DNA of 64,000 nt from Thermanaerothrix daxensis (GCF_001306145.1 NZ_LGKO01000005.1:496001-560000), one strand, 5' to 3'; shown: positions 36,159 to 44,867, counted from the first letter of the stretch. The notes: a model not told the origin generated them from the letters alone. A program made the numbers and translations.

Positions 36159-37888
36159 GCCTCACCTCCCGGCTGGTCCTCGCTACCTTCCTGGTGCTCG
36201 TCGCGCAATTGTACCAGCACCTCAGAAACTCCCAGAGCACGACCGATTTCAAGCGCCGCGGCCCGCAGGATCCCATCCACATCCGTAGCGGCTTGCACAC
36301 GGCTGCCCAACGCACTCACCAGATGCTCCCGCTCGGCGCGTGTGCGCATCATCTCCAGCAGGCGCGCATTTTCAAGTGCAAGGCCAACACGTTCGGCGGC
36401 GCTGTTAAGCAAACGCAGGGTGTCTTCGGAAACGCCTCCTCCCCTGAACTTAACCGAGATGACCCCCACAGCCTCACCGCGTGCCCGGATGGGAAGATAA
36501 AGCACGTGCTGTGTTCCTTGTTCATCTCCAGAGGTTTTTAGGAGCGGCTGCGATTGGTGGATGATCTGTCCAATTTCTGAAGGGGGTGCAGTTACCGGTT
36601 CAAGCCGGTTAGCGCGCCAGCGGTAGCCGCGTGGCTTGCGAGAAGCGCGTAAATATTCCCGCCACTGCTGGCGAACAACCTGACGGTAGCGCGTTTCCAA
36701 TTCAGTAGCATACTCCTGCAGCCGATTGATCAATTGGCGGCGTTCCAGAGCTACGCCTAGCTGATCAGCAATGGTCTGGAGCACCTGAATATCTTCTTCG
36801 CTGAAAGCGCTCACTTCTGTGCTTTGAATGTCCAGAGCCCCAATGACTTCCTGCCCTACTCGAATGGGTAAGGCAATCTCGGAGCGTGTTTCTGGTAGGT
36901 AGGGGTTTTTGAAATGCACGGCGTCTTTCCCCACATCCAGGGCGATACGGGCTTCACCCTTTTCTACGACGTAACCCACAATGCCCTCGGCTCCTTTCTT
37001 AAGGCGGTGGCCTGCCTCAATCATGCGCTGGCCGGCTTCGCTACTGGCTGCCCGCAGGATTGCATATTCTTTGGCTTCGTCCAGGGTGAAGATACCGGCA
37101 TGATAGAAACCCAGGTAGCGCTGAATTAACGCCAGTGCAGAGCGGAAGAGCGTCTCTTCGTCTGCCTCGAGCGAGATCTCACGGGCGATCAGGCTGGCAA
37201 CTTCAAGATAGGTACGATGCCGCCGCAACTCGCGGGTACGCTGTTCAATGCGCACTTCCAGGGCAGCCCGTTCGGCTTCAAGGGTATATGTCAGCGCTTT
37301 TTCTTCCTGCAAGGCACGGTAGAGTTCCTTTTGGGCAACGCCGTATGAGGCCATAAGGAGGCCAACAACCAGGAGCCAGGCCACGGTAGCCGTGATCCAG
37401 GTGAGCAATGGGGCGTCCACTGGAGGAATGCCTAGTCGTGCAACCCATCCGGTTAGATGGATGGCAGCCAGGCTGCTTATTCCTAACAGCACGAGACTGA
37501 AAAGGACATAAGCACTTCGTTGCCCCAGGAAAGCATATGCCATCAGAATAAGTGCCAATAGCCATACCCAGGCAGTGCCTAGTGGTCCCCGGTAGAGGAG
37601 TTCAAGACCCCCCAGGACTCCCAGCGTTATCAGCAGGGCCGCAATGCGTAGTGCCTGGGGCTGGCGTTGAATCAAGACACTTGCGCTGAGCCAGAGTAGC
37701 ACCAGGGTCAGGACAAGAATGGGCAAGTACTGGCGCGCCTGAAAGAGGCTCAACGCCACCCATGCGTAGCCCAATGCCGCGCTAACCCATGCAATATAGA
37801 GTGCTCGTTGCAGAATGGTTTCACGGAGAGCAGTTATGTCTCCGGGAGCCGTAGAAGAGGTGAGAGACGAAGGGGGTAATTGGCTCAT
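36155..37888 (-). CDS. Membrane sensor with two GAF domains, no kinase
   Basis: The 577-residue product has six predicted membrane helices in residues 30-195, a coiled coil (195-228, 'LEAERAALEVRIEQRTRELRRH'), then GAF 1 (about 235-385, 'YLGFYHAGIFTLDEAKEYAILRAA', 'FKNPYLPETRSEIALPI') and a second GAF-like region (about 425-545). The GAF 1 core is nearly the same as in its neighbours, so these are tandem paralogues. No catalytic output domain is present. It overlaps the genes on both sides by 4 bases, so translation is coupled. Confidence 0.82.
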   Translation of the reverse strand: MSQLPPSSLTSSTAPGDITALRETILQRALYIAWVSAALGYAWVALSLFQARQYLPILVLTLVLLWLSASVLIQRQPQALRIAALLITLGVLGGLELLYRGPLGTAWVWLLALILMAYAFLGQRSAYVLFSLVLLGISSLAAIHLTGWVARLGIPPVDAPLLTWITATVAWLLVVGLLMASYGVAQKELYRALQEEKALTYTLEAERAALEVRIEQRTRELRRHRTYLEVASLIAREISLEADEETLFRSALALIQRYLGFYHAGIFTLDEAKEYAILRAASSEAGQRMIEAGHRLKKGAEGIVGYVVEKGEARIALDVGKDAVHFKNPYLPETRSEIALPIRVGQEVIGALDIQSTEVSAFSEEDIQVLQTIADQLGVALERRQLINRLQEYATELETRYRQVVRQQWREYLRASRKPRGYRWRANRLEPVTAPPSEIGQIIHQSQPLLKTSGDEQGTQHVLYLPIRARGEAVGVISVKFRGGGVSEDTLRLLNSAAERVGLALENARLLEMMRTRAEREHLVSALGSRVQAATDVDGILRAAALEIGRALGVSEVLVQLRDEHQEGSEDQPGGEA

Positions 37889-39555
37889 CGCCCGTTATCC
37901 TTTGTGGCGGGGGTTTCGGGGGGTATGAGGTGAATACTGGCCTCGGCAATGTTGGGGAGTTGAGCCAGGGCTTGTACGGCTGTTCGCAAAATCTCATCCA
38001 CACTTTCCACCCGCGAGAGCGTTGTACTGATTTCATTCAGGCGCTGTTCCAAAAAAGCCTGGCGTTGAGTTTCCTGAAAGAGGCGGGCATTCTCAAGGGC
38101 TGTGGCCGTTTGCATGGCCACTGCATCCAACCATGCGATCTCTTCATTGGTGAGGTTGGGTTGTTCCATCTCCAGGGTAATGGTGCCAATTATTTGATCG
38201 CGCAGTACCAAGGGGAAATGAGCCACATGGGCTGATGAATTGTTCTCCTGAGGTGCGGATGGGCTTTGGTAGGTCACTTCAATGGCACCGTGTTCTTTCA
38301 AAAAATCTCCCCATTCTTCGGCAACGTGCGTTCTGGACAAAACTCGCACCTCTTCACGTAATTGCTGGATGCGCTGGTAGAATTCGAGATTTTCCAAAGC
38401 CAAACCCAGGCTGTCAGCAATACCTTGAAGAACCAGGATATCGTCTTCCTCAAAGGCGCGCACCTGGGTGGATTGAACGCTTATGGCACCCAGGCACTGG
38501 CCCCGGCGTAGAATAGGGAGGGCCAGTTCAGAGCGCGTCAGCGGCAAATGTGGGTTGCTAAAGCGCACTAGTTCGACGCTGACATCCTGAGAAATGCGGG
38601 GTTCTTTACGCGCTGTGGCCCAGCCGATCATGGAGTTTCCACCTACGGCCAGCCGGTGCCCCTCCGCAAGCATGCGCCGCCCGGCTTCGCCCGTTCCGGC
38701 ACGCAGCACAGCAAGTTTGCCGCTCTCATCAATGAGAAAGATACCCACATAGTAAAGATCAAATTCCTGTTGAATCAGGTCAGCAACCTGTTGCAGCATT
38801 GTGGGTTGATCGGTGGCCGTATTAACCGTGCGCGCAATGGTTGAGGCCGTGTAGAGCTCGTGGATACGTCGTTGTAGGGCGTTGGTACGTTCTGCGAGTT
38901 CACGTTCAAATTCGATTCGAGTTGACCGCAGTTGACGCTCTAATGTGTTTTTATCAATGGAGATCTGATTGAGGCGCTCTTGCATGAAAGGCAGGGAGAG
39001 CACTCCCAAAACTGCTGTGTAGGCCAACAAAATCAAGGCACTTAACCAGTTAGCGAATGTGTTGAAAGCGAGGATGGTTTCGGGGAGAGGAGTGGGTAAG
39101 ATGCTAAGGCGCATGGCCCCGAGGATCCCCAGGGGGGTCAGAAAGGTTACCCCAACCCAGGGAAGCATCGCGGGCGGATCAAGTAGCAGGACCCCAATCA
39201 AGATGGTAGCGGCAAATGCGAGCATGCCGATGGGTTGTGGGCCATAAGTCAGGGTAATTTGAGTTCCCACGAGATACGGGAATGCCCCGAGAAAGGCCGC
39301 TCGAAGCCCAAAGGGCCAGTGGCGCAGGAAAGGCAGAAGGAGCCCCAGTGCAAATAAAATTGCCCAGATCCCTACGCCGGGCTCATTGGCTCCCTGAAGG
39401 GCTCCAATCAGATGAGGCAGGGCAAACCACCCGATCATGGGGACTTGGATCAGGAGGGATTGTTGGAGCAGATACTCTCGGAGCGTAGGAAGTTCGCCTC
39501 GCTCCAGCACCTCAGGGGGAATATTACGGGGTAAAACACGTTGCCACAGGCTCAT
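37885..39555 (-). CDS. Membrane sensor with two GAF domains, no kinase (paralogue)
   Basis: The 556-residue product has the same layout as the gene at 36155: about six membrane helices (30-190), a coiled coil, and GAF 1 (about 230-380) with 'FDLYYVGIFLIDESGKLAVLRAG' and 'FSNPHLPLTRSELALPI'. A shorter GAF-like domain (about 430-525) and a C-terminal helix ending 'ISTTLSRVESVDEIL' follow. The last segment recurs in the neighbouring sensors, suggesting a shared docking or dimerisation element. No output domain is visible. Confidence 0.82.
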   Translation of the reverse strand: MSLWQRVLPRNIPPEVLERGELPTLREYLLQQSLLIQVPMIGWFALPHLIGALQGANEPGVGIWAILFALGLLLPFLRHWPFGLRAAFLGAFPYLVGTQITLTYGPQPIGMLAFAATILIGVLLLDPPAMLPWVGVTFLTPLGILGAMRLSILPTPLPETILAFNTFANWLSALILLAYTAVLGVLSLPFMQERLNQISIDKNTLERQLRSTRIEFERELAERTNALQRRIHELYTASTIARTVNTATDQPTMLQQVADLIQQEFDLYYVGIFLIDESGKLAVLRAGTGEAGRRMLAEGHRLAVGGNSMIGWATARKEPRISQDVSVELVRFSNPHLPLTRSELALPILRRGQCLGAISVQSTQVRAFEEDDILVLQGIADSLGLALENLEFYQRIQQLREEVRVLSRTHVAEEWGDFLKEHGAIEVTYQSPSAPQENNSSAHVAHFPLVLRDQIIGTITLEMEQPNLTNEEIAWLDAVAMQTATALENARLFQETQRQAFLEQRLNEISTTLSRVESVDEILRTAVQALAQLPNIAEASIHLIPPETPATKDNGR

Positions 39556-39558
39556 AAG

Positions 39559-42279
39559 CTAGAGTTCCTCCCTGCGCTCATGGCCGTCATTGTCTGTTGG
39601 GGATTCGTTGAGGAGGGAACGACTTCTAAAAGGGTCAGAGGGCGGCGAAGGGGGCGTAATTCGGATGTTGACCCGCTGGGCTCCCAGCGCCCGCCCAATT
39701 TCAATGGCCGAGGTCTGGAGGATGTTTCCCACGTCAGTCAATGTGCGGATCTTGCTGGTGATCTCGTATAGGTGGCGCTGGCGTTCTGCCTGAACCTGGA
39801 TTTGGCGAACCAGGCGCGCGTTGGTCAGGACAGCAGCCAGGTTGGTAGCAAAAGTGGCGAACATTTCCTGATCCCTTTCGTCGAAAGCCGCAGGCCGCTC
39901 CGATTCGATGCAGAGCACCCCCAGAATCTCGTTTTGATAGCCAATGGGCAGTGCTAGCGCTGAACGTGCACCTGATGCCAGAGGCTGGAATTTCCCTTCG
40001 GGGGTGAACTCGCTAATTCGCAAAGGCTGCCGGTTTGCGGCTACCCAACCGGGGATCTCTTCGCCTAATTGCCAGAACACTCGGGAGAGCACATCGGTCT
40101 CATAACCGGCATGGGCTTTCAGTTCCAGTACTTGTTCGCGATTGAGCAGGAAGATCGCAAGGCGTTCCGCGGGCAAGGCCTCATGCAGGCCACGGAGAGA
40201 TTTTTCGATAATCTCTTCAACCACCAGACTGCCAGACGCCTCAGAAATGATCTGGTAGAAAAGGCGCTGCTGGTTAAGGTTCTGCTGAGTACGGGTGTAG
40301 AGTAGGGCATTATCCAGCGCGATTGCTAGCAGGCTGGCGAGGGTTTCCAGGATTTGTACATCTTCAGGCTGGAAAGCATCATAGGAGCGACTTTGCACAT
40401 CCAACGCTCCCAGCAGGCGGTCTCCTACTCGGAGGGGTACCACAATTTCGGAGCGGGTTTCAGGTAACAATGGGTTGGGATAATAATCCGGGTTTCCCTG
40501 AACGTTGTTGGCAACAATGGTGCGTCCCAATGCAGTGGCCTGACCCACCAGTGAGCGCGAACCAACGGCCAACTGATGCCCAGATTGTTTCATGATTTGC
40601 CCAATTTCGCCCGAGGCCTCTTGCAAAATGGCATATCGCCCAAGTGAGTCCAAAAGGAAAATCGAGGCGTGGTAATATCCCAGGCGTTCACGTATCTGGT
40701 TAGTGGCATTTCGGAGCATGAGGTCTATGTCGCGGGCGCTGATGGCTTCACGCGCGATCTCAGCCGAGGCCAGGAGCTGTTCGGCGCGGCGCTGGGCCAG
40801 TTGCTCGGTGCGGATGTATTCGCTGATGTCCTGGGCAATGCGAATCAGACGGGCGCTTTTCCCATCAGGCGTGGGAATGGGAATGCGTGACACCAGTTCC
40901 CACACATTCTCGCCTTGTAGGCTGAAGTAGTAGTTAGGGGTGTTAACTCGAGCCTCACCTGATTGAATCACTTCAAGGTCCTGGGCCAAATCCAGGCTGC
41001 CCATCTCTCCCCCCAGGTCTATATCCGTTTTGCCCGTAATTTGGGCGAGCGAATCCACCCCGTAGTGGCGTAGAAGAGCCTGGTTGGCGTATAAAAAGCG
41101 CCCTTCTGCATCTTTAATGGCAATACGCTCTGGCAGGCTTTCTAACAGCGTAGTTAGGAGAATGTGTTCCTGTTCGGCGTGACGTTGACCTTCCTCAACC
41201 TCCAATTGCAGGCGGTGGGTTTGAATCGCCCAGGCCACCAGAGGGGCTACGCCCTCTAGTGTGTGCTTGGTGTTTTCATCGAATCGGGCTTCGTGGTGCA
41301 GGTCCTGGAGGATGAGTGCACCGAGCGCTTCGTCTCCCCAGAGCACCGGAACACCTAGCCAGGACTTGGCCGGAGTGCCGATCAGGCGAACCCCCAGCGT
41401 GCGAGCAGTTTCTTCCACGTCATGCGTGATCAACAAGGGGTGTTTGTGGGTGATAATGTAAGAAGTAAGCCCCTCGCCGAGGGGGAGCGGATCCACCCTT
41501 AAGGGTTGGCCGTTTTCAAAGAGAGCAGGGAAGGTAATAACCTGCTGGTCGGAGTCCAGGAGCGCAAGAGCGAACGACAGGTCCGAACCGAAATGGTCAT
41601 GGATAAAATTGGTGAGAGCAGCATAGAAATTGGAGGGGGATGTTAGCGTTGGAAAGCAAGTTTTAAGGAAGGCTTCCGCCAAGGTGTAGAGCGACTCGGT
41701 GACCTCAATTTTTTGCGGCTTGGGGGTGCGAGGTTGTCTGGGTTGTTCAGGGGGATGGATCAAAAAACTTAAGGCCAGTTGGTCGGCCAGAGTGCAGAGC
41801 ACATTATAAAGGGCAGGAGGAAAGGCGTTTTTCTGCCCCGATTGTACATCCAGCACGCCATAAACCTGTGCGCCCGCTATCAAGGGGATGACCAGGATGG
41901 ATTGGGCATCGTTCCAGATATGATCCATTTGACGGTGCGGATTGTCGGCTTCCAAATGGGGGATGTAATAAGGGCGCTGGTTGGCGATAGCCCATCCGAA
42001 CAAAGTGTCGGAATGGATAGGGACGTGCACCTGGTGAAGGGGAAATGTGTTCGGTGCAGGGGTTTGAATTGCTCTTAAGGCAACCGAGGTTTCGTTTGTT
42101 TCCAAGACGTATACAGCCACATGGGGGATATTTAACCCCTGGGCAATTTTGTGTACGGCGCTGGACAGGAGTTCTTCACAATGGTTGACCACCGCAATGA
42201 TGCGGGCAACTTCTGAGATCACCTGGGTGTAGGGTAGAGGGGTATGGAGGGTTTCTTCTAGCGTTGATTCTCCGCTCAT
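39559..42279 (-). CDS. Soluble GAF-GAF-PAS-GAF-GAF sensor, no kinase
   Basis: The 906-residue product lacks membrane segments. GAF domains lie at about 30-170, 205-370, 520-680 and 690-850. A PAS domain lies between the pairs (about 385-505, 'ERIAIKDAEGRFLYANQALLRHYG' region). The third GAF has 'LGYYHASIFLLDSLGRYAILQEA' and 'LLPETRSEIVVPL', the motif shared across the operon. The C-terminus repeats the 'LTDVGNILQTSAIEIGRALGAQ' helix found in the other sensors. With no transmitter domain of its own, it probably works by assembling with the hybrid kinase. It lies 22 bases after the receiver gene at 42302. Confidence 0.83.
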   Translation of the reverse strand: MSGESTLEETLHTPLPYTQVISEVARIIAVVNHCEELLSSAVHKIAQGLNIPHVAVYVLETNETSVALRAIQTPAPNTFPLHQVHVPIHSDTLFGWAIANQRPYYIPHLEADNPHRQMDHIWNDAQSILVIPLIAGAQVYGVLDVQSGQKNAFPPALYNVLCTLADQLALSFLIHPPEQPRQPRTPKPQKIEVTESLYTLAEAFLKTCFPTLTSPSNFYAALTNFIHDHFGSDLSFALALLDSDQQVITFPALFENGQPLRVDPLPLGEGLTSYIITHKHPLLITHDVEETARTLGVRLIGTPAKSWLGVPVLWGDEALGALILQDLHHEARFDENTKHTLEGVAPLVAWAIQTHRLQLEVEEGQRHAEQEHILLTTLLESLPERIAIKDAEGRFLYANQALLRHYGVDSLAQITGKTDIDLGGEMGSLDLAQDLEVIQSGEARVNTPNYYFSLQGENVWELVSRIPIPTPDGKSARLIRIAQDISEYIRTEQLAQRRAEQLLASAEIAREAISARDIDLMLRNATNQIRERLGYYHASIFLLDSLGRYAILQEASGEIGQIMKQSGHQLAVGSRSLVGQATALGRTIVANNVQGNPDYYPNPLLPETRSEIVVPLRVGDRLLGALDVQSRSYDAFQPEDVQILETLASLLAIALDNALLYTRTQQNLNQQRLFYQIISEASGSLVVEEIIEKSLRGLHEALPAERLAIFLLNREQVLELKAHAGYETDVLSRVFWQLGEEIPGWVAANRQPLRISEFTPEGKFQPLASGARSALALPIGYQNEILGVLCIESERPAAFDERDQEMFATFATNLAAVLTNARLVRQIQVQAERQRHLYEITSKIRTLTDVGNILQTSAIEIGRALGAQRVNIRITPPSPPSDPFRSRSLLNESPTDNDGHERREEL

Positions 42280-42301
42280 AGACGGCCGCTTTCTAAGAAA
42301 T

Positions 42302-42787
42302 TCAACTTAATTCCCAGACAGATTCGCCGTTAAGGATGCGCTTAATCTGGTCGGGGAAGCGATCAGGATCCAGGGGCTTGCCCAAGAAGCCGTCAAAGCC
42401 GGCCTGGCGGGCTTTGTTCATTTGCTCCAGGCTGGCTTCTGCGGTAACGGCTACTACGGGAACGTTACGAAACCGGGGTGATTGACGAATCTTGCGCAGG
42501 GCGCCGTACCCATCCTCGTAGGGCAGGCGAATATCCATCAAAATAAGGTCCACCTTGGGCAATGAATCGGCGAACTCAGCCACCTCATAGCCTGAGGTTT
42601 TCCATTCACAATGAACCCCTAAATATCCCAGGAGACGTGCAATCAAAACAAAGTTGGAAACATTGTCCTCAACAACCAGCACCACCGTATCTTTGGTCAA
42701 AGGGCGGGTGCCGTGAGTTTGGCGAATGGAAAGCGGCGTTTGAGCCGGGTTTTCAGGTGAGGCGGTGGATGAAGCATTGGCATTCAT
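42302..42787 (-). CDS. Stand-alone receiver domain protein
   Basis: The 161-residue product has a roughly 35-residue polar N-terminus then one CheY-like receiver: 'LVVEDNVSN' (acidic pair), phospho-acceptor Asp in 'LILMDIRLPYEDG', 'AVTAEAS' and 'LGKPLD' (switch Thr and Lys). No output domain. It lies 4 bases after the first receiver gene and is a likely phosphate acceptor or shuttle for the hybrid kinase of this operon. Confidence 0.88.
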   Translation of the reverse strand: MNANASSTASPENPAQTPLSIRQTHGTRPLTKDTVVLVVEDNVSNFVLIARLLGYLGVHCEWKTSGYEVAEFADSLPKVDLILMDIRLPYEDGYGALRKIRQSPRFRNVPVVAVTAEASLEQMNKARQAGFDGFLGKPLDPDRFPDQIKRILNGESVWELS

Positions 42788-42791
42788 GTTG

Positions 42792-43178
42792 CTACTCCCT
42801 GTGGCCGTTTAGAAGAAATTCGGCGATCTGGTCGAGGAAGCGGTCTACATCAATAGGTTTTTCGATATAACCATCACAACCCGCTTGAAGGGTACGCTCT
42901 TTATCCCCGCGCATTACATTGGCGGTTAGTGCTACGACCGGCACCCCATGCAAGTGCTCCTGGGATTTGATGGTGCGGGTGAGGGTGTAACCGTCAATAT
43001 CCGGCATGTTGATGTCCATAAGAATCAGGTCCGGACGGTGGGCTTCAAGGATCCTGAGCGCCTCGGTAGCATTGGCGGCCTCAAGTACGTTATAACCGCT
43101 GGCTTGCAGCAGCCGCCGCACAAGGGTGCGATTATCCAGGTTATCTTCGACATAGAGGATGGTTTTCGGTGTTCCCAT
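42792..43178 (-). CDS. Stand-alone receiver domain protein (DivK-like)
   Basis: The 128-residue product is a bare receiver: 'LYVEDNLDNRTLVRRLL', phospho-acceptor Asp in 'LILMDINMPDIDGY', 'ALTANVMRGD' and 'IEKPIDVDRFL', which closely resembles DivK-type single-domain regulators. It is the first gene of the minus-strand signalling operon. Confidence 0.9.
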   Translation of the reverse strand: MGTPKTILYVEDNLDNRTLVRRLLQASGYNVLEAANATEALRILEAHRPDLILMDINMPDIDGYTLTRTIKSQEHLHGVPVVALTANVMRGDKERTLQAGCDGYIEKPIDVDRFLDQIAEFLLNGHRE

Positions 43179-43259
43179 GACTTGCGCCTGATTTATGGAA
43201 TAGAAAAGGGGAATGCCTTAAAAGCCACGGATGCCCTTAAAGGGGATGGTTTTCATAAA

Positions 43260-43265
43260 ATTATA
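43260..43265 (-). promoter_or_regulatory. -10 element of the signalling operon
   Basis: A perfect TATAAT on the minus strand (43265-43260) lies 82 bp before the first receiver ATG. I see no good -35 at 16-18 bp, so the promoter call is moderate. Confidence 0.4.
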
Positions 43266-43489
43266 GTGAGTTTTGCCTGGAGAAGTACCACTCCTTGCGA
43301 AACTGTAATGTAGTCGCAAGGTGTTTCTAACCGCTCACGGAAATTGCAAGGATTGTGCCGAAAGATTAGTGACCAAGGGAGAAAGTTGAACACAGGTTAG
43401 AGCATGCTGTGGTTGAGCCTAATGGCTTGGGTAGACTAAAAAACGTGCAGTTTGAGGTTGCGATTCGCGTGAGCGTATGCAAAGACATG
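43266..43489. other. Intergenic stretch before attL
   Basis: No gene seen between the signalling operon's promoter region and the hairpin next to attL. Confidence 0.4.
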
Positions 43490-43515
43490 AATACCGCCAT
43501 CTGCGTGGCGGTATT
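43490..43515 (-). terminator. Hairpin that originally followed tRNA-Gly
   Basis: A perfect 10-bp stem, AATACCGCCA/TGGCGGTATT, with a 6-base loop, 15 bp beyond attL. The tRNA-Gly is read on the minus strand, so before prophage insertion this hairpin lay just 3' of it. There is no good T-run; it may be a processing or termination hairpin. Confidence 0.45.
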
Positions 43516-43530
43516 TGAAATTATTAGAGT

Positions 43531-43562
43531 GGGCGACGGGATTCGAACCCGCGAATCTCAGC
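43531..43562. repeat. attL (32-bp core shared with attR)
   Basis: Identical to 61135-61166. Identity extends 6 bases leftward with one mismatch: T at 43530 against C at 61134. That position is in the tRNA acceptor stem, so this copy would no longer pair perfectly with the tRNA 5' half, as expected of a copy not under selection. Confidence 0.9.
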
Positions 43563-43721
43563 GGTAGGTTGATATTCATGGCTTCGGCTAATTTAACCTT
43601 CTAAGGTTGATGGTACGAATATTTCTTTTGCACTCTCTATTTATCCTCTGCAAACGTATAAATGGGTTGTTGACAACATGAGCTTCTGCTATTTTCGCAT
43701 TTTCCACCTCAGTTAACTGTA

Positions 43722-43741
43722 AATAGAAATTATGTTCTATT
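43722..43741. repeat. 20-bp dyad near the left prophage end
   Basis: AATAGAA-6 bp-TTCTATT, a perfect 7-bp inverted repeat in an AT-rich stretch between attL and the MuF remnant. It could be an operator or integrase-accessory site left from the deleted early region. A GC-rich hairpin, GAGCCGG-9-CCGGCTC, follows at 43758-43780. No intact gene lies between attL and the MuF frame. Confidence 0.4.
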
Positions 43742-43895
43742 ATCTATTAACACGCTTTGAGCCGGTTTCTCTTTCCGGCTCGGCGATTTGGTCTTGAAGG
43801 AGGACTTTTGACGCTCCACTTCGAAACGCAACAATTCAAGATACCGCCTTTGTTCGTCGGGTGGCAACTGCGAGAGCAGGTACAAGACTTCCCTC

Positions 43896-44741
43896 TTGAT
43901 ACTCAGTATCGGGGGGACGGGTGGCAGCAGCCCGGCGGCGCTGGAGTGGGCGCGTCAGAACGCAGGGAAGCTGGTTGCAGGGATCCTGCCCGATATACAA
44001 ACCGGTATCTCACAGATCATCACTGCTGGATTGAGCGAGGGCAAAACGATCTACCAAATCCGTGATGAGATTGCTCATCTGCACGAAGAGCCGGATCAAA
44101 CTATTTTCCCGGAATGGCGGGCAACCCGAATCGCGCGCACAGAGGTGATCCGTGCACATGCGCAGGGTGCAAAGTTAGGTTACCAGGAAAGCGGGGTGGT
44201 GCGAGGAATGCGCTGGCTGGATGGGCAAACCGGTGCCTGTCCGAAATGCCGTGAGTTGCACAATAAAGTTGTGCGTTTGGGTGAAACGTTTTATGTGGAT
44301 CCCAAATTCGGTGACGGGTTACCGCCGCGTCATCCGCATTGTCGTTGTGCAGTTGCGCCGGTGACGTTGGATGATGTGAAGTATCTGCCGGCGGATCATC
44401 CGTTGCGAGATAACCGGAGGAACAGCATTCAGGAACTGACTGATTGGCAAACTGTGACACAAATCAACGGTTTTATGATATCCGGTGAACGGCGCTGGCA
44501 TTATATTCGACGGCACTTTACGGGTTATGAAGGGAAGCCACCGCAGATAAAAGATCTGAAGCGGGCAGAAACCATGCTTGAGCAAATCCTTCAAGGCAAT
44601 TATGAGGGGATGAAATTGAGACGGGGCGCGATCGTTTATTATCGGGAATGGTCTCCGAAGTCATATCTTGTTGTCCCGGTGGTTGACGGGAAGGTTCGAT
44701 CACTTTATGTTAGAGAAAAAAGACAGGTTGATAAATGGTAA
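43896..44741 (+). pseudogene. MuF/SPP1-gp7-type head protein, frameshifted and 5'-truncated, with C-terminal extension
   Basis: The frame from TTG 43896 encodes the MuF (SPP1 gp7) minor head domain, seen in the helices 'ATRIARTEVIRAHAQGAKLGYQESG', the Cys pair 'CPKC' and the terminal 'PPRHPHCRCAV'. The natural start is missing. Upstream, another frame reads 'LTLHFETQQFKIPPLF...FPLDTQY' and joins this one if one G is removed from the GGGGGG run at about 43911. So the gene is frameshifted by a homopolymer and also cut off near attL. The last 95 residues go beyond MuF ('RRWHYIRRHFTGYEG...LVVPVVDGKVRSLYVREK') and resemble toxin-like extensions of MuF proteins. The sequencing-error alternative is open. 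Confidence 0.7.
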
Positions 44742-44832
44742 TAAAAAACCCCTTTCGGGGTTGGCGCCTGGGGGCCGGAAACTCCCCAGTCTTCCGCTTT
44801 CGCGGTATGCTCGTCCGGACTACATCCTCGCC
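44742..44832 (-). ncRNA. Candidate structured RNA 1, promoter to terminator
   Basis: A complete minus-strand transcription unit of about 91 nt lies between two plus-strand late genes. The promoter is TTGACA-17 bp-TATTAT. The terminator is AACCCC-GAAA-GGGGTT followed by TTTT (44762-44743). The predicted RNA has a closing stem GGCG/CGCC, an AGUC/GACU stem holding CCGC-GAAA-GCGG, and CUGGGG/CCCCAG. CCGGA in the first loop region can pair with UCCGG in the last loop, a possible pseudoknot. There is no open frame of note. I do not recognise the class. Pairing is by eye. Confidence 0.65.
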
Positions 44833-44838
44833 ATATCT

Positions 44839-44867
44839 ATAATAACAATTTTTAGGTGGATTGTCAA
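44839..44867 (-). promoter_or_regulatory. Consensus promoter of RNA 1
   Basis: Minus strand: TTGACA (44867-44862), exactly 17 bp, TATTAT (44844-44839). The -35 lies across the start region of the plus-strand gp10-like gene (ATG 44867), so the two transcription units overlap head to head. Confidence 0.7.

Noticed and set aside
40285-40300. CTGAGTAC in the GAF-sensor gene as a host copy of the palindrome
   Set aside because: Outer bases do not fit; too many mismatches.
43528-43562. Second tRNA gene at the left prophage end
   Set aside because: Only the 3' half of tRNA-Gly is present; it is the att repeat.
44742-44832. RNA 1 as a known ribozyme (HDV-like or hammerhead)
   Set aside because: It has no recognisable catalytic core of these classes; the pairing pattern differs.
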